Positions 35,310 to 46,999 of a stretch of 64,000 nt of DNA are shown here, one piece after another. The notes beneath the pieces were generated by a model. The model searched no databases, was not told the origin of the DNA, and saw only the letters and a program-made list of their open reading frames with translations. The position numbers and the translations under genes were made by a program. Numbering within the stretch: position 1 is the first letter of the stretch; the number at the start of each line of letters is the position of its first letter. Origin of the DNA: Bryopsis sp. KO-2023 (taxonomy: Eukaryota > Chlorophyta > Ulvophyceae > Bryopsidales > Bryopsidaceae); assembly GCA_030272585.1 (NCBI GenBank), contig BSYQ01000001.1, positions 7,626,001-7,690,000 on the forward strand, given 5' to 3'.

Positions 35310-38300
35310 ATGAGTTATGCTCGGTCACCAGGGGCTGTCCCGTCAGGGCCTTCCCCACCAAGCATGGCAATCAGTCGACCACCAGCTCCGACTATTTTCA
35401 GTAAGTTTTTTTCTTTTTTTTCCCGACTGTCGTTCTCTTTTCACCGGGATGAAACAAAGGGGTGACGTTCGTTATTGTTTTTATTGTTTTGTTGCAAGAC
35501 TGTTTTATTTTTTGTTGTTGTATTGGTTTTTGAAGCAATAACGAGCGTTGGAAAATCGGTCACTTTCCCTTCGATTGACAGCGTGCTTTTTCTTTTCCAG
35601 TTGGGAATATTCCATATGATTTGAGTGAAGCTCAGCTGGTTGAAATATTTCAAGAAGTGGGTCCTGTAAAGTCTTTGAGGTAGGATTTTGGTGTCATCGA
35701 CTTCTCCAAAACCCCTCCCCCAAAAAAAGACTCCAGAAAAAGAAGATAAGAACAATGCATTTATCTTTTTTTATTCTTGTCTTGACAATTCAATAAGGAG
35801 TGTCGATTGGATACCCGCTTTCAACAATTAATAAGATTTCCTGCCAAAATTGGAATTTATAGCTCTCCTTGAATCGATAGACATAAATATATGCACACAT
35901 TATTCGGCCATCGATATGGGCAGTTTTTTTTAGTTTGTTTTTGCATTTTAATATTTTTTTGTAATCTTGTGGAATTCCACAAAAAGTTTGTAGTCTTATT
36001 ATTTTATTTTATTTATTTTATTTTTTTTGGGAGGGGGGGTTCATTCAATTGGATGGTTCCTCCCTCTAGAACTGAAAATTTTGATAATCGAGCGTTGAGA
36101 GGAGTAATTAAATAACGGATTTGTTGAAGAAAAGTTGGCTGGCTCATACGATGACATTTCGAAATTGGATTGGTCAGGCTTGTGAGCGACCGGGAAAGTG
36201 GAAAAGCGAAAGGATATGGGTTTTGTGAATACTACGACGTCAGCACAGCAGAGGGAGCTGTCAGAAATCTGAACGGACATGAAGTGCATGGCAGACAATT
36301 GAGGGTGGATTTTGCGGACGAACATATTGCAAGAGGGCCACGGGAAAAAGGTGTGCATTGATATGAAGTTGGGAAACTTTTAGGAAGGTTCAGACCTTGA
36401 GCCCGTCATGCATCCTGCAAGGTCAAATTTTCCAACACACGAACGAGAAGCTGGGAAGGTTGAGAGAGGGGGGGGTGGGGAGGAGGGTCTATATATATGT
36501 ATATATTTCTATGTATAGTAGAAGGTGTGGGTTTTTGTTGTTGGGTTTATAGTCAGCTTTTCATCGATCCATGGAAATCTAAACAGTGCTCTTTGAAGAT
36601 GGAAAGAAGGAAAATGTTGCGAGCCTTAATGCACCATTCCAATTTGATAGATTTTTTGGAAGAAAAAATCGAGTCTGTGCTAACATTCAATAGCTTCTTC
36701 TGTGGCAACAGCGGAAGCGACGGCTGTGGTTCACCAACCACCTCCACCACCCCCAAGTGCCGAGGTAATATTTTCTTGCAGTATTGGTTGGATTTCTAAT
36801 GGTAACTTTGAAGAGGCGGAATGTGGCTGGAAAAACACACAAAAACGTTGAATTTCAACACTGTCGATGCCTCAAATCCGCACTATAGCAAACCATAATT
36901 CTTGAGACAGGCTTGTGTGGTTTTTGTGCATGTTATCCACACATGGATGCAATATCTGTAATGGGAGTTCTGTATGTTTGTCTGCCATCAGCATGACCAG
37001 CCCACGAAAATAGGAAGAAAATGTCGAAAATCAAAATTGATGGCAGGAAATTGAACATAGTGTGTGCATGCCCGGGGGTCGTCTCTTCAGGCAGTTGGTC
37101 TCAGTTCCATCAAGCTGGCTGCTTGTCAAATGTCATTCCTCCTCGGTGGATCTGGTGCGGTGCTAACAGACCCAGCTCCCCTTGGGGGCAGCAACGAGAA
37201 GGTCTACGAGGTTTTGGCCCGGATGTCGAAGATTGAGCTTTTCGAAGTCCTATCGGCGGTCAAGAGCCTCGTCCAGACCAACTTCAACCAAGCCAGGCAG
37301 CTTCTCATTCAAAATCCACAATTAGCGAGAAGCCTTTTCCAGGTACCGTCGACTCCCAGCGAATGTCGATTTCACGAGCACATGGGTGCCTAGAATCCAT
37401 CCAAATATATAACTTGCAAAAAGTGATGTCTATGTGGATTATGCAGATTGAAGTGTTGCTTGGTCTGGTGGATGCTCCGGGCCTCCCGACATCAGCGAAA
37501 CAGTCGATACAAGAACAGCAGACATCGATGTCTCAACGACCATTTGTGAAGGAGGAGCCAGTGGACCTGAATGGCCAGAACACAGGGCTGATGAACATCG
37601 ATCAACAGCACATGGAAGGGGATGGCATGGAAGGGGTCACTTATAGATCCACCGGAGCGGTCCCATCAGAAATGAGAGGAATGGATGTATCTTCGCTCGA
37701 TGGGGGGTCCCGAGAACAGGCGCAACCCATGCATCAGTTGACCATGAATGGAGGTGAGACCACGGAGCCAGCCAGCCTCCTTCCCTTCTTTAAGCAAAGC
37801 AAATATAGCCGTACGAATACGAGGGGTCTGTGAAATATTGGGGCATATTCACTAAAATTTGAGGTTTGCAGTGCTTGATTAAAAATGGGGTGAACCTACG
37901 TACAGGTGCTGGAGGAGAAATGGGGTTGGCTAGTGTTGCTGGGACAGGTGTTATTGCACAGGACACCCACCCTCAGTTACGGGGTGCTCCGCAAATGCAA
38001 GCACCCCCACCCCCAATGCAGGTGGTCCCACATATGCAAATCCCTCAGCAAACTGTCATGCAGCCTAGGATGAATGTCCCTGGAGGTAACATGCCTTCCC
38101 CCCAAATGCTGCCTGGTCAGATGGGCCTACCAGACACACAGCAAAACCCTTCCCCACAGCCGTACAGTGAAAATGCTCAAAAAATCGGAGATCAAGTGTT
38201 CGGAAATTTGTTGGCAGGTACAGGCGGGGGTGGGCAGACGCAACTGATGCAATCCATGAATCCTGGGGTTGCTAGCGGAGGGTTTATGACTGATAGTCTG

Positions 38301-39116
38301 GTGGGGGATATGACTGGGCAAAGTATGGGCACTCAAAGCGGTCAGGTAGTTGGGGGTGGGCTTGGAGGGGTACAGAATTTAGGTATGCTTGGGGGAATGG
38401 GTGGTGGTGGGATGCAGATGTCGGCTGGTGTTGGTGGTCTGGGTGGCCAGACGGCCGATGTGGGGGCAGTTCAGTCAGGGATAAACCCGGTGTCCGGAGT
38501 GGGAATGAGCTTGGAGCAAGGGGACGGAGCCCAGCAAGCTGGTCTGGATTTGGGCAAGAAAGGTGGGATGCGAGCTGGGAGGAGTTTGATGATTTGTGGG
38601 ACATCCAGCATGGGTTATCGTTGTGTTGATGTTTCCTTTCAATGTCGATTTCACATCAAAAATGGCCCTACTAGCATTATCTCCTGTTTCGGCTCCCTGT
38701 TACGTATTACAGTTGATGGGGTATATCATGTTGTTGGGGGTTTGAACCTCTACGCTCTCCACTCGCAAGACTGGGCTATGTGCACTCCTATCAATTCAAT
38801 GCATTTTTCACCCACCACGTGACTTGTCTGAAATGCGTTCTTATCCTCTTGTTGATTGTACTCTTTTGGGGTTGTTGTAGCCTTGCTGGACCAAATCATG
38901 AGTTTAACGCCCACTCAAATCGATCTGCTTCCTAGTGAACAGCGCAGTCAAGTTCTGGCTCTACAGCAACAACTGGTGAGCAAAAACAGAAAAAAGAAAT
39001 CCCTTTCGCCCCCGCACTGAAAGCCACAACTCCTGTGAGATTGCCGATCTGTTTTACCTCTCTTTGCAAAAGGCAGTGACTCTGATTTCTGTGTGTTGCA
39101 GCGGTTTCAAATGTGA
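35310..39116 (+). CDS. CSTF2: Cleavage stimulation factor subunit 2, CstF-64 (9 exons)
   Basis: Nuclear mRNA 3'-end processing factor; its RRM binds the GU-rich element downstream of the poly(A) site. Exons 35310-35400, 35601-35679, 36178-36350, 36712-36764, 37091-37342, 37447-37753, 37906-38562, 38881-38975, 39102-39116; 1722 nt, 573 aa. RRM in residues ~27-110 (RNP2-like [13 protein letters not shown]1 [24 protein letters not shown]). The hinge that binds CstF-77/symplekin follows a proline run ([38 protein letters not shown]). Then comes a Gly/Met/Gln-rich low-complexity region in exon 7, and the conserved C-terminal helix bundle in exon 8 ([18 protein letters not shown]). The last exon codes only RFQM and stop. 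Start chosen as the first ATG giving correct phase into the RRM exon. Confidence 0.96.
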
Positions 39117-40156
39117 CGGTTACAATGGGGGACTTGTTGAGGGGGAAATGGAGAGAGGGGTTGCTTGAGAAAAAAAAAATTCGGTGATTGATGAGGGAGG
39201 TTCAGTGGGATACTGCTGTGTAGCTGGGAAAGGGTTATTACTGGTGAAAGATTCGATAGTGGAGGTAGATGGAAATGGGGGGGGGGGGGGCGGGGAGGGG
39301 GAATGAAATGCCATGTCCAAGAAGGGAGATATGATTGTTGTACGAGAGCTGGTGGTATGAAGTTGGGTGTTGAAAACGATTCAGTTTTGGCCGCTGGAAA
39401 AAAGAGATAGAGGGGCCACATAAAAATCAAGTTTTTCTGTCGAGGAATTCGCTGTAATCTGTTGAGTTCAAACACACAATTCAATCTCCTGTGGAACCCT
39501 CCATGTTTTCTGTATCTCGCGCGCGCTCTCTGTTGACTTGCCAAATGCTGGTTGTGGGACCTTAATTGTTTGTCTGACATGGAGACTTGGGGAGCTGGAA
39601 AGGTTTCTGGCGGCGATGCGCTTTCTGCGTTCTGTCTCTGTCAGTTTCGCCGCCTTCCGAGACGGGAATCTAGCTCGGGGCTATCGTTTTCAGTTTTTTT
39701 TTCTAGTCTGGTGCTCCTTGGCTATCGAAAGGTGGGCACCTGGGAGCATCACAATCGACGTCGTCGTCATGCTGTATGGCTTGCGTTTATGCGGTTTGCA
39801 TTGTTTCAGATAGGGCCACGGCGCCTTTCTCTCGATCCCTTCCGGAGAGTCTGCTTGTCGATACAAGAGGAAGCGTGGTGCTGGGCTCCCATCACCCCTG
39901 ACGGCTGCGACAATCAAGACGCCTCAGCCAGTGTTTGACGTGAGAGCTTAAACCGATGAAACGTAAAGCGGGCCCAAACCCGCAGGTTTCCTTTCCCCTA
40001 TGCCCTTTGTCGAAAGAGAAAGCGAAATACTCGGAGATAGCTGGCTTGGATGTTACTGGTCGAGGAGGGTGGTCACTCGTTGTTTCAACAGGTTTTTGAA
40101 AACCATGGTGTTGGACCTCAGGTGGAAGAAGCCCATCAGGGAAGGCGAAACATTCC
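39117..40156. other. CSTF2 3' region and upstream region of the TPR gene
   Basis: Starts with the CSTF2 3' UTR and holds a G-run of 14 at 39277-39290. A plus-strand open frame at 39552-39938 covers a moderately GC-rich stretch and may be 5' UTR or an additional upstream exon of the next gene; no domain is visible and the join is not supported. Confidence 0.5.
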
Positions 40157-41688
40157 ATGGGACCTCTCAGCGATTCTCCCGCAAGCTTCATTAACTATGG
40201 TTCCAAGGGCGCTGGTTTTTCGAAGTCAGCCGCGTTCACAAACTACTGGAGGTACCCATGCCCCTCGGCTCGAACTTCATTACAAAAGAAACTCGGCGCC
40301 TCGTGCATCGATTGGTGTGAAATGGCTGGTGCTCTCTTTTCAGGATACCCTTCAGTCGCTACGCCTGCTGTCCCCCGAAAGAAAACCTGTCGGAAATAGA
40401 ACAGAAGGTAAGGGCAGCACTTCACGTAATGAAATCAATCAATCAGATGCTGTTGGTGGTGGGAGGACTCATTTGTCTCCACAGCAATTGAAATGAAATG
40501 CTCCTCCATCCTTCCATCTGTTTTCATTCAATTTTTTTGGTTATTTATGCAACTCATGTGCCAAGGAAGAGATGTTTTTTTATTCTTGCTGCCCAGGCTA
40601 TAAGGGCATTGAAGGACCTCAGCGCTGAGATCAAAAACCGGCCGGCAGGCCTGCTGGAGAGGAAAATCAGCCAATGTATTTGTTTGACGCATGGATCCGA
40701 GCAAATGCACATCGCTTACCTCCTCAGCAACTTGGGGTGCGAATTGTGTGGAATCGACTATCAACCCGAGGCGGAAATCGTTCACCGCAGAGCCCTGTGC
40801 ATGGGCATGAGAAATCTGGGGGAAAACGATCCCCAATTAGCGCCAGCCTTGGACTGGCTGGGTTTTTCTTTGTTCAGACAAGGAAACCACAAGGAAACCG
40901 TGCTGTTGTGCTACAGCTCCATGTTTCTGACCGTGAAACATGTGGGGACCTGGCATCCCAACACTGCGAATTGCTACTCGAATCTTGCCACCGTTCTGGA
41001 TGCGATGGGGCAATCGTTCCATGCGGAGAGCCTGAGGTGTGCCGGCAGAACGATTTTCTCGTGTGCTGGGGATCCCAATTTGTTGAGGTGCTGGCAATCG
41101 CACTATCGTCTCAGGGGCATCATCCCGGGAGGGAGTCCGGTCAGTCATGGGGAGGAGTGTGGTTTCAGCAGTAGCGGGATTTCGTCGGGGGTCTCCTCGC
41201 ACATCAATGGAATCATCAATGATATAGTGGTGGAAATGGAGCTGAAGGAGCGGGCGAACTCATGTGACAGTCCGGAAATGGGAAATGAGCAGTTGCATCA
41301 AAAACAACAGTCGATCGGTCGGCAGAGTGGGGACACGGCAACAATCTACACCGATACGAAATTAGACGGTGAGGGGTCGAAGGAAGCAGCGAATTTACAG
41401 CTTCCGAGCGTTTTGGGGGATGGCTATGATTGCATGTCGGAGGGGAACAAGAAGAATAAAGAGAGAAAGGGGTTTGCATCGTCGGCTCCGAAGGCCGCGT
41501 GTGGTAGAAATGAGGTTTTGCCCATCTGCAAGAAATCGAAAGGCACTAAGGTGGGAATAAATGAGCGAGGGGGGCGCTCCAAAGATGAGAGAATACAAGG
41601 TTCAAACGGGAGCGAGGGTTCCGAAGAGGATTTTAAAATCGGTGTGGGTCTGACTGAGATGCACCCTAGATCAATCGCGAGAGTCTGA
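40157..41688 (+). CDS. Tetratricopeptide-repeat protein of unknown function (3 exons)
   Basis: Exons 40157-40251, 40344-40407, 40597-41688; 1251 nt, 416 aa. Residues ~55-180 contain TPR-like helical repeats of the kinesin-light-chain type (YLLSNLGCELCG, RRALCMGMRNLGENDPQLAP, CYSSMFLTVKHVGTWHP, NTANCYSNLATVLDAMGQ), the spacing seen where each repeat carries a x-HP or x-DP turn. The C-terminal half (from about residue 225) is hydrophilic, rich in Ser, Gly, Lys and Glu and probably disordered. No signal peptide or membrane segment is visible. Start chosen because the ATG at 40157 gives the right phase at both junctions; an upstream exon cannot be excluded. A scaffold role is only inferred from the TPRs. 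Confidence 0.7.
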
Positions 41689-42944
41689 TTTTGTCGAAAG
41701 AAAGACTTCTTGTGGATTTTTGTTTGTCTTTTTTTTTGTGTGTGTTTTCTTGTCTTTGGTTTATTATTATATATGTGGGGGAGATATAGAGAGCGAGAGA
41801 GTGAGAGTGTGAGTTTTTTTTTCTTTTTTCTTTTTCAGAGAGGAAAAAAAAAACTAAAAGGGGGGGATGACAGAGTCGGGTATATCAAAAATGAGCAAGA
41901 ACACAAATATTGGGGAAACGGGAGTAAAGGAGGGAGTGAGTTTCAACTTCCAGCTGTTTTCATTTGTTTTTTGGGGTTAATTTGCTTTTTTTGGCTTTTT
42001 TTGGCTTTTTTTTTTGGGGGGGGGAGGGGTAAATGGGACGTCTCTGTTTGTTTCTAACATTTCTTTGTTTGATATTTTTTTCTCTTTCTTTCATTGCATA
42101 TATTCTTCATTTGAGATTGGAGATGGTAACCTCGAAACGAAAACAAAAACAAAAAATTGTGACAAATCGCTGAAAGGGAAAAAAAAACAAAAGGCATTGT
42201 TCTTTGAAAGAGAATAGAAATCGGCATAGAGGAATTTATGGTTTTGGAATCGTTACACAACAAGAAACACACAGAAAGGAGGAAATATATATCGAGGGGG
42301 AAAGGGGGATGTGGGAAAAGGGAGATGCTCCACTTTTGGAAAACTAGGGGGTTTGCTTTCTTGTCTTGACAACTGACGTGGCGTTCGGTTGGAATGCTGT
42401 TAGATTTTCGTGATAAGATATAGGGTAGGTCTTTGTGTGTGTGCAAGCCGTGGTGGACATTTTTGGCTTCGAAATTGGTTTGCACAACGAGGAGAGATTC
42501 AAAAAGAAAAAAAAGGGGAAGAAAAAAAAGATTTTGTTTTGGGGGTTTTCCTGGGGGGGGTACAGAATGGTGGGGGACTGGTCAGTAGTCGGGAGTGGGA
42601 TTTGGCGCATCAACGAATATTTTTTTTGTGAGATCTGTGAATGATGTTCTGCCCAATATGTACACTGTACCATGTAATGAACTCTTTGTTTTTGTACTAT
42701 GCTGAGCTGCATTTCACATGGCCTGCAAGAATGTTGGGGCTTCGCTCCTTGGAATAAGGAAAACATCCTTGGACTGAGTAGTTGCAACTTTTTCTATTGA
42801 TTGATCCCCTGTAAGCTGGACTCGGTAAATTGTGCAATATTGTTCGCCCAGGAACGTTTTTCCACACCGTTTTGCCGAAGAGCCTTCACCTTATTCTGAC
42901 GCTTTCACAGTTTCGTAATTGTATCCATATCTGTGTGTTGTAAG
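41689..42944. other. Spacer between the TPR gene and the MYND/CS gene
   Basis: T- and G-rich, with an alternating GAGAGTGAGAG stretch (about 41786-41812) and G-runs near 42016 and 42552. It looks like 3' UTR and spacer. No gene is supported on either strand; the minus-strand open frames are shadows of low-complexity DNA. Confidence 0.55.
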
Positions 42945-44635
42945 ATGAGTCGATTCGAGGAGGAAAACCCAGAGACGAAAGAGTGTGGTGAGGATGTCAT
43001 ACCACCAATACTCTGTCCAAGAAACAGAGAGATCGTAACAGGAACATTTTGAATCCAGCGATATTGACTCGAAAGATGAAGGGGCAAACTCATCGTCGAG
43101 GCGATCCAAACATTCTCGGATTTGTGTTTGTTGGATATGTGTTTGTGTGTGTTTGTGTTTGGATATCTGGTTTAAGATATGCTTTGATTTCTTTTGGCAT
43201 TCTTGTGTCAATCCAGACAATTGTGGGGCCATCGATGGCCTCATGCGATGCAGCAGATGTCGCTCTGCATGGTTCTGCTCAGTTAAATGTCAAAAGGTCT
43301 GTGTTGCATCCCGATCCTGTTTCAATTTGTCCATCTCCCTTCGCACCAGAGCTGCACGTGCTGAGTTTGTGGCCTGATAATGGCGCTTGCCCACGCAGTC
43401 TTACTGGCCCTTCCATCGCTCTTCGTGCCGCCGCAATGAGTTCGCTGATGCGATGGAGAACCAGGATCCCAAATTCGCTCGATGGATGAGGAGTCATGGA
43501 AAACTGACCGTTCTCAAAGATGATGAAGTGGAGCGGCTGGAGAGGGCAAGCAAGGCGGTGTCAGGACCCTCTAGAGAGGAGGTTATGGAATCCATGTATG
43601 GGAGGATAAACCCAAAGCCTAAAGGTACAATGATCGAGTCTTCAAGAAACTTAATCGATTGGTCGATTGCATATTGTCCAAGGAGCCCCCCCAGTAGAAC
43701 ACAACATTGCCCAAAAGGTCAGGCAGAGATTGCTTGCTTTGATTATTGAAAAGAATGTGTTGGCTCTTAGATCCCTCGTATTCTGCGGAGGAGCGAAAAT
43801 CGATGTCCATTTCCGCACAAAAGGAAACGCTGGAAGTGAGTGGTTTTTCCGGCTGTCTTCTCCATTTTGTTGTGCTTTTGTGGATGTAATGTTGTCTGGG
43901 TGTGAACGATACTTGCAGAGCCGCCTTCTGACTGATCAGCAACGAAAGTGGGAGCAGATTGAGGTGCCGACTGACATGGGGGTCGCATGCTTCAATCATA
44001 AATGGAAACAAAACCAATCCTACATTGAATTGTTCGTCAAACTACCAGACAGACTGGACACAAGAAAGGTATTTTTATGGATGCATCTGCTGAATATGAT
44101 ATGGATGTTTGCCACTGTAGGCTCCCTTTCTGGATTTTCTGAATCAGAGTGCAAGTGTTTGTTTTCAGGTCCACGTCGAGCTACTCCCAAAGCGTATCAA
44201 GATCGAGTGGGAAGGGTTTGCATTCATGGACGGGGAGCTGGAGCAAGAAATCAAGCAGGAAGATAGCACGTGGTTCATTGGTGAGTTCGCTCGCCGGTGC
44301 AACATAACAATTCCTACGAGCTCGCGCACGGCCAGAAAGGATATTGCAAAAACGTGCATTGTACCAGATATGAAATTAAGAGATTTCCTTGTTTGGTGTC
44401 GAGCGCAGAAGGGGGCGTTTTGGAGGTTCACATGTTGAAGAGAAACCGGCGAGGCAACTACAGGGATGGGAAAACGAACGCTGACACGTTCTGGCGGTCT
44501 GTTCTGCTAAAAAGCGCTCCAGAAGAGAGATTGAAGCTCGTGCATCCCCCTTCACAATATTATTGGTCCCATTTTGAGAGCGATGGCATGTCGACGCACA
44601 ACAGGCTCATTCAAGGAAAGAAACGAAGAGCTTGA
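42945..44635 (+). CDS. MYND zinc-finger protein with CS (p23-like) domain (about 7 exons)
   Basis: Exons 42945-42987, 43217-43296, 43399-43624, 43695-43839, 43921-44068, 44169-44280, 44409-44635; 981 nt, 326 aa. The MYND finger is complete across three exons: EC (exon 1)-DNC, RCSRC, AWFCSVKCQK, then YWPFHRSSC, giving the Cys/His pattern of the family; the first cysteine in exon 1 supports the start. A helical linker follows (NEFADAMENQDPKFARWM, IAQKVRQRLLALIIE). Residues ~195-290 form a CS domain (FNHKWKQNQSYIELFVKLP, VHVELLPKRIKIEWEG, QEDSTWFI), the fold of Hsp90 co-chaperones and NudC. The exon 4/5 junction is uncertain: the best donor (43836) breaks the frame, the 81-base choice given here keeps it, and the interval has no in-frame stop, so it may also be retained (353 aa). 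A chaperone-adaptor role is inferred. Confidence 0.85.
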
Positions 44636-45397
44636 TTATGATTTTTTTGGGGGAAATTTTCAGACTCTTTATGCCACAAAGAAAGCAATGTTTTGCTCGA
44701 ATTGAACCGAACGTTTTAGCTTCTTTGGAAAGGAGCGGGAGAAGGTATTACGGATGGCTTGTTTTCGTCAGAACTTTTTCATGTGGTTTTGGCTTGGTGT
44801 TAGTTGTGGCGTTTCCTTAGAAAACGTTGGATTGATCGCAAAAGCGGCGTGCTTAATGTTGATTCGAAGGGGGGATTGCAATGGAACACGACCTCAGCAA
44901 TTCTAAGATCGTTTCTCACCAAGTCACACTCACACATCGACCACCAAGCTTGCAATACATAAGCCCTGCCATGCATGCGCGCGATTCCAGTCGCGTTCGA
45001 ATTTCAGTGTAAGAAAAGCACTTCGAACCACTCTCCTCGCGTGTGCAGGGTCAGTGCACACAGCAAAGTAAAACACAAGGCAATTATTATTGTTGTTTTT
45101 GTTGTTAAAACACAAGGCAAGGCCCCAGAAAGCAAAAATAACACAAAGTGGAGTTGACTAGTTTAGTGGGGGGGTGAGCTGGAGTTCAGCTTCCAAGGCA
45201 GCTTCTGTACGAATATTGAGGGAGGCCCAATTCCCGATGAACTGCGAAGTCCACGTCTCCATCAAAAATCGCACCCGCGGCGATGGATGGAACGTTGCGC
45301 TAGCGTCATCGATAGGGCCATCTCATAAAGAATCGCAGGAACTGGTTCGTGTGTTGAAGTTTACAGCTTTCGTGTAATCGTGTGTGAAGAAACATCG
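44636..45397. other. Spacer and upstream region of the secreted acidic protein gene
   Basis: Includes the 3' UTR of the previous gene. An ATG at 45238 opens a 46-codon frame that stops at 45377, just before the next gene's start at 45398; it could act as an upstream open reading frame in that transcript. Confidence 0.5.
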
Positions 45398-46999
45398 ATG
45401 AAGACTGGATCAGTATTTTCCCTCGCCATTGTGGCGGCCCTGTTGGCGCTCGCGTGCAGTAAGCAATGGCTGGTTTTATGAATAAGACAACCGCGGTGAA
45501 CCTTACCCTGAAACTTGCGAATGATGTCGGGGTTTGGGCAACCCGTGGCGGTTGAAGATCGAAATAAGGAATTCGATCGATTCGAGCGCGTGGTGTGTTC
45601 GCAGATGGACAGAACGAAGAGAGTGTTGCTAGAAGAAGCGCCGACGGAACCCAGGAAGGCTCCATTACTTTGTCCAGAGATGGCACGAGTGGGGCGGTGT
45701 CCTCCTCGTCTCAAGGGAGCGAACGAGCATTCGCTTCCAGCTCGTTGGTGATCGGACCTGGAACCACAGAAGGCTCATTTTCCGCGGAAGGTATATGGGG
45801 CACAATTTCAGTCTGTTAGGGAAGACGCCTCGGTGGAAGTACAGTTCGTTTTCATCCCGCATGCTGTACTTGCTGAAAACCTGGTTGATTTCGCCCATTA
45901 GGAGACACCCAGCAAGTGTCGGATACCCTGAGTGTCGATCCTGAGCAGGAGGAGGTCCAACCGGAGGAGAATGATGCACAAGAAGAAGAAGCTGTTTTGA
46001 TAGGCAAGTGGTGGGGCAGATGCAATTATGAACATTCTCTTCCCTTAGTTCGATACAGATATCTTGGGGACCTCAGTCTTGATCTCTGGGTTGGCTTTTT
46101 TTTTCACACAGAGGAGCAGACTGTTCCGGAAGAACCCGAAGCAAAGCAGCCGGAATCTCTTGAGCAACCCCAAGAGGCTCCTGAAGAGAAAGAAAACCTC
46201 GATGAGGAGGAATTTGTAGAATCATCTGAAGAAGGGGACGAGAAACGCAAGGTCAAGAAGGATCCATACACCATCGGTGGCAGCGGAACTCGTGTGTTTT
46301 TCTCATCCTCAGGTGTGGCCAGATATGCTGTCGTTATATGATACTGCTGCTGGTGGGGGTCCTCCCTATTCTTTTCACCAAACCTGAGAATATCCAAATG
46401 CAGATGGAGATGATGGTCATGACACGTATATGTGTGGTGCCTTGGGCAGGATCTGATACTGGAGATGCCGAAAAGGTTTGCCTGGTTGGTGACGATTCGG
46501 AGTTTCAGAAGTACCTGGATGATGGATATGAAGTCACCCTTGTGCAGGCCACTGAACAGGGACACGTCAAAATCACCACCGCTCTGGAATTGCCCAGCGT
46601 CTCGAGCAAGCATTCCGTCACTGCTCGATACATCCCTCAAGAAATCAAGGAGCGTTGGTGTGTAGTCAATCATGCATGTGTGGCTTTCTCTTGCTTAGTC
46701 TACCGTACAAGGGACTCTGTTTCACCGAGTGGTGCTTTTCTTTTGTGTGCAGCGATGTGAATTATGAGGACCTTGGCTTGGAGGATAGGACAGATGGGGA
46801 AGCCAGTCTTTCGTCTTCGGGTTCCAGCTTTCATTTCTCTTCGTCCGCTGGCTCCGGTGGCAGCCCAACTTCAAGTGACATCAGGAAAAGAGTGTTCGGG
46901 CACCTCTGCAACCAGCCGTTTTTCCGAAACTATGCGATGTTGGATGAATGCAAGGACCATGAAGATATCGAAGACGAGGACAACTATCCATGGGGCTGA
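45398..46999 (+). CDS. Secreted or ER-targeted acidic protein, unknown family (6 exons)
   Basis: Exons 45398-45458, 45605-45790, 45902-46003, 46112-46312, 46450-46657, 46753-46999; 1005 nt, 334 aa. Exon 1 encodes a classic signal peptide: MKTGSV, a hydrophobic stretch (FSLAIVAALLALAC) and then a polar mature start. Residues ~22-85 are Ser/Gly-rich, ~85-165 strongly acidic (many Glu/Gln/Pro). A folded-looking segment follows (KVCLVGDDSEFQKYLDDGYE, YIPQEIKERCDVNYEDL), then a Ser-rich stretch and a Cys-containing acidic C-terminus. The third intron starts with GC (ATAG|GCAAGT). The join into exon 5 (acceptor TTGGGCAG) was chosen because it keeps the frame. I do not recognise the family; no ER-retention signal or membrane anchor is seen. 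Confidence 0.65.
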
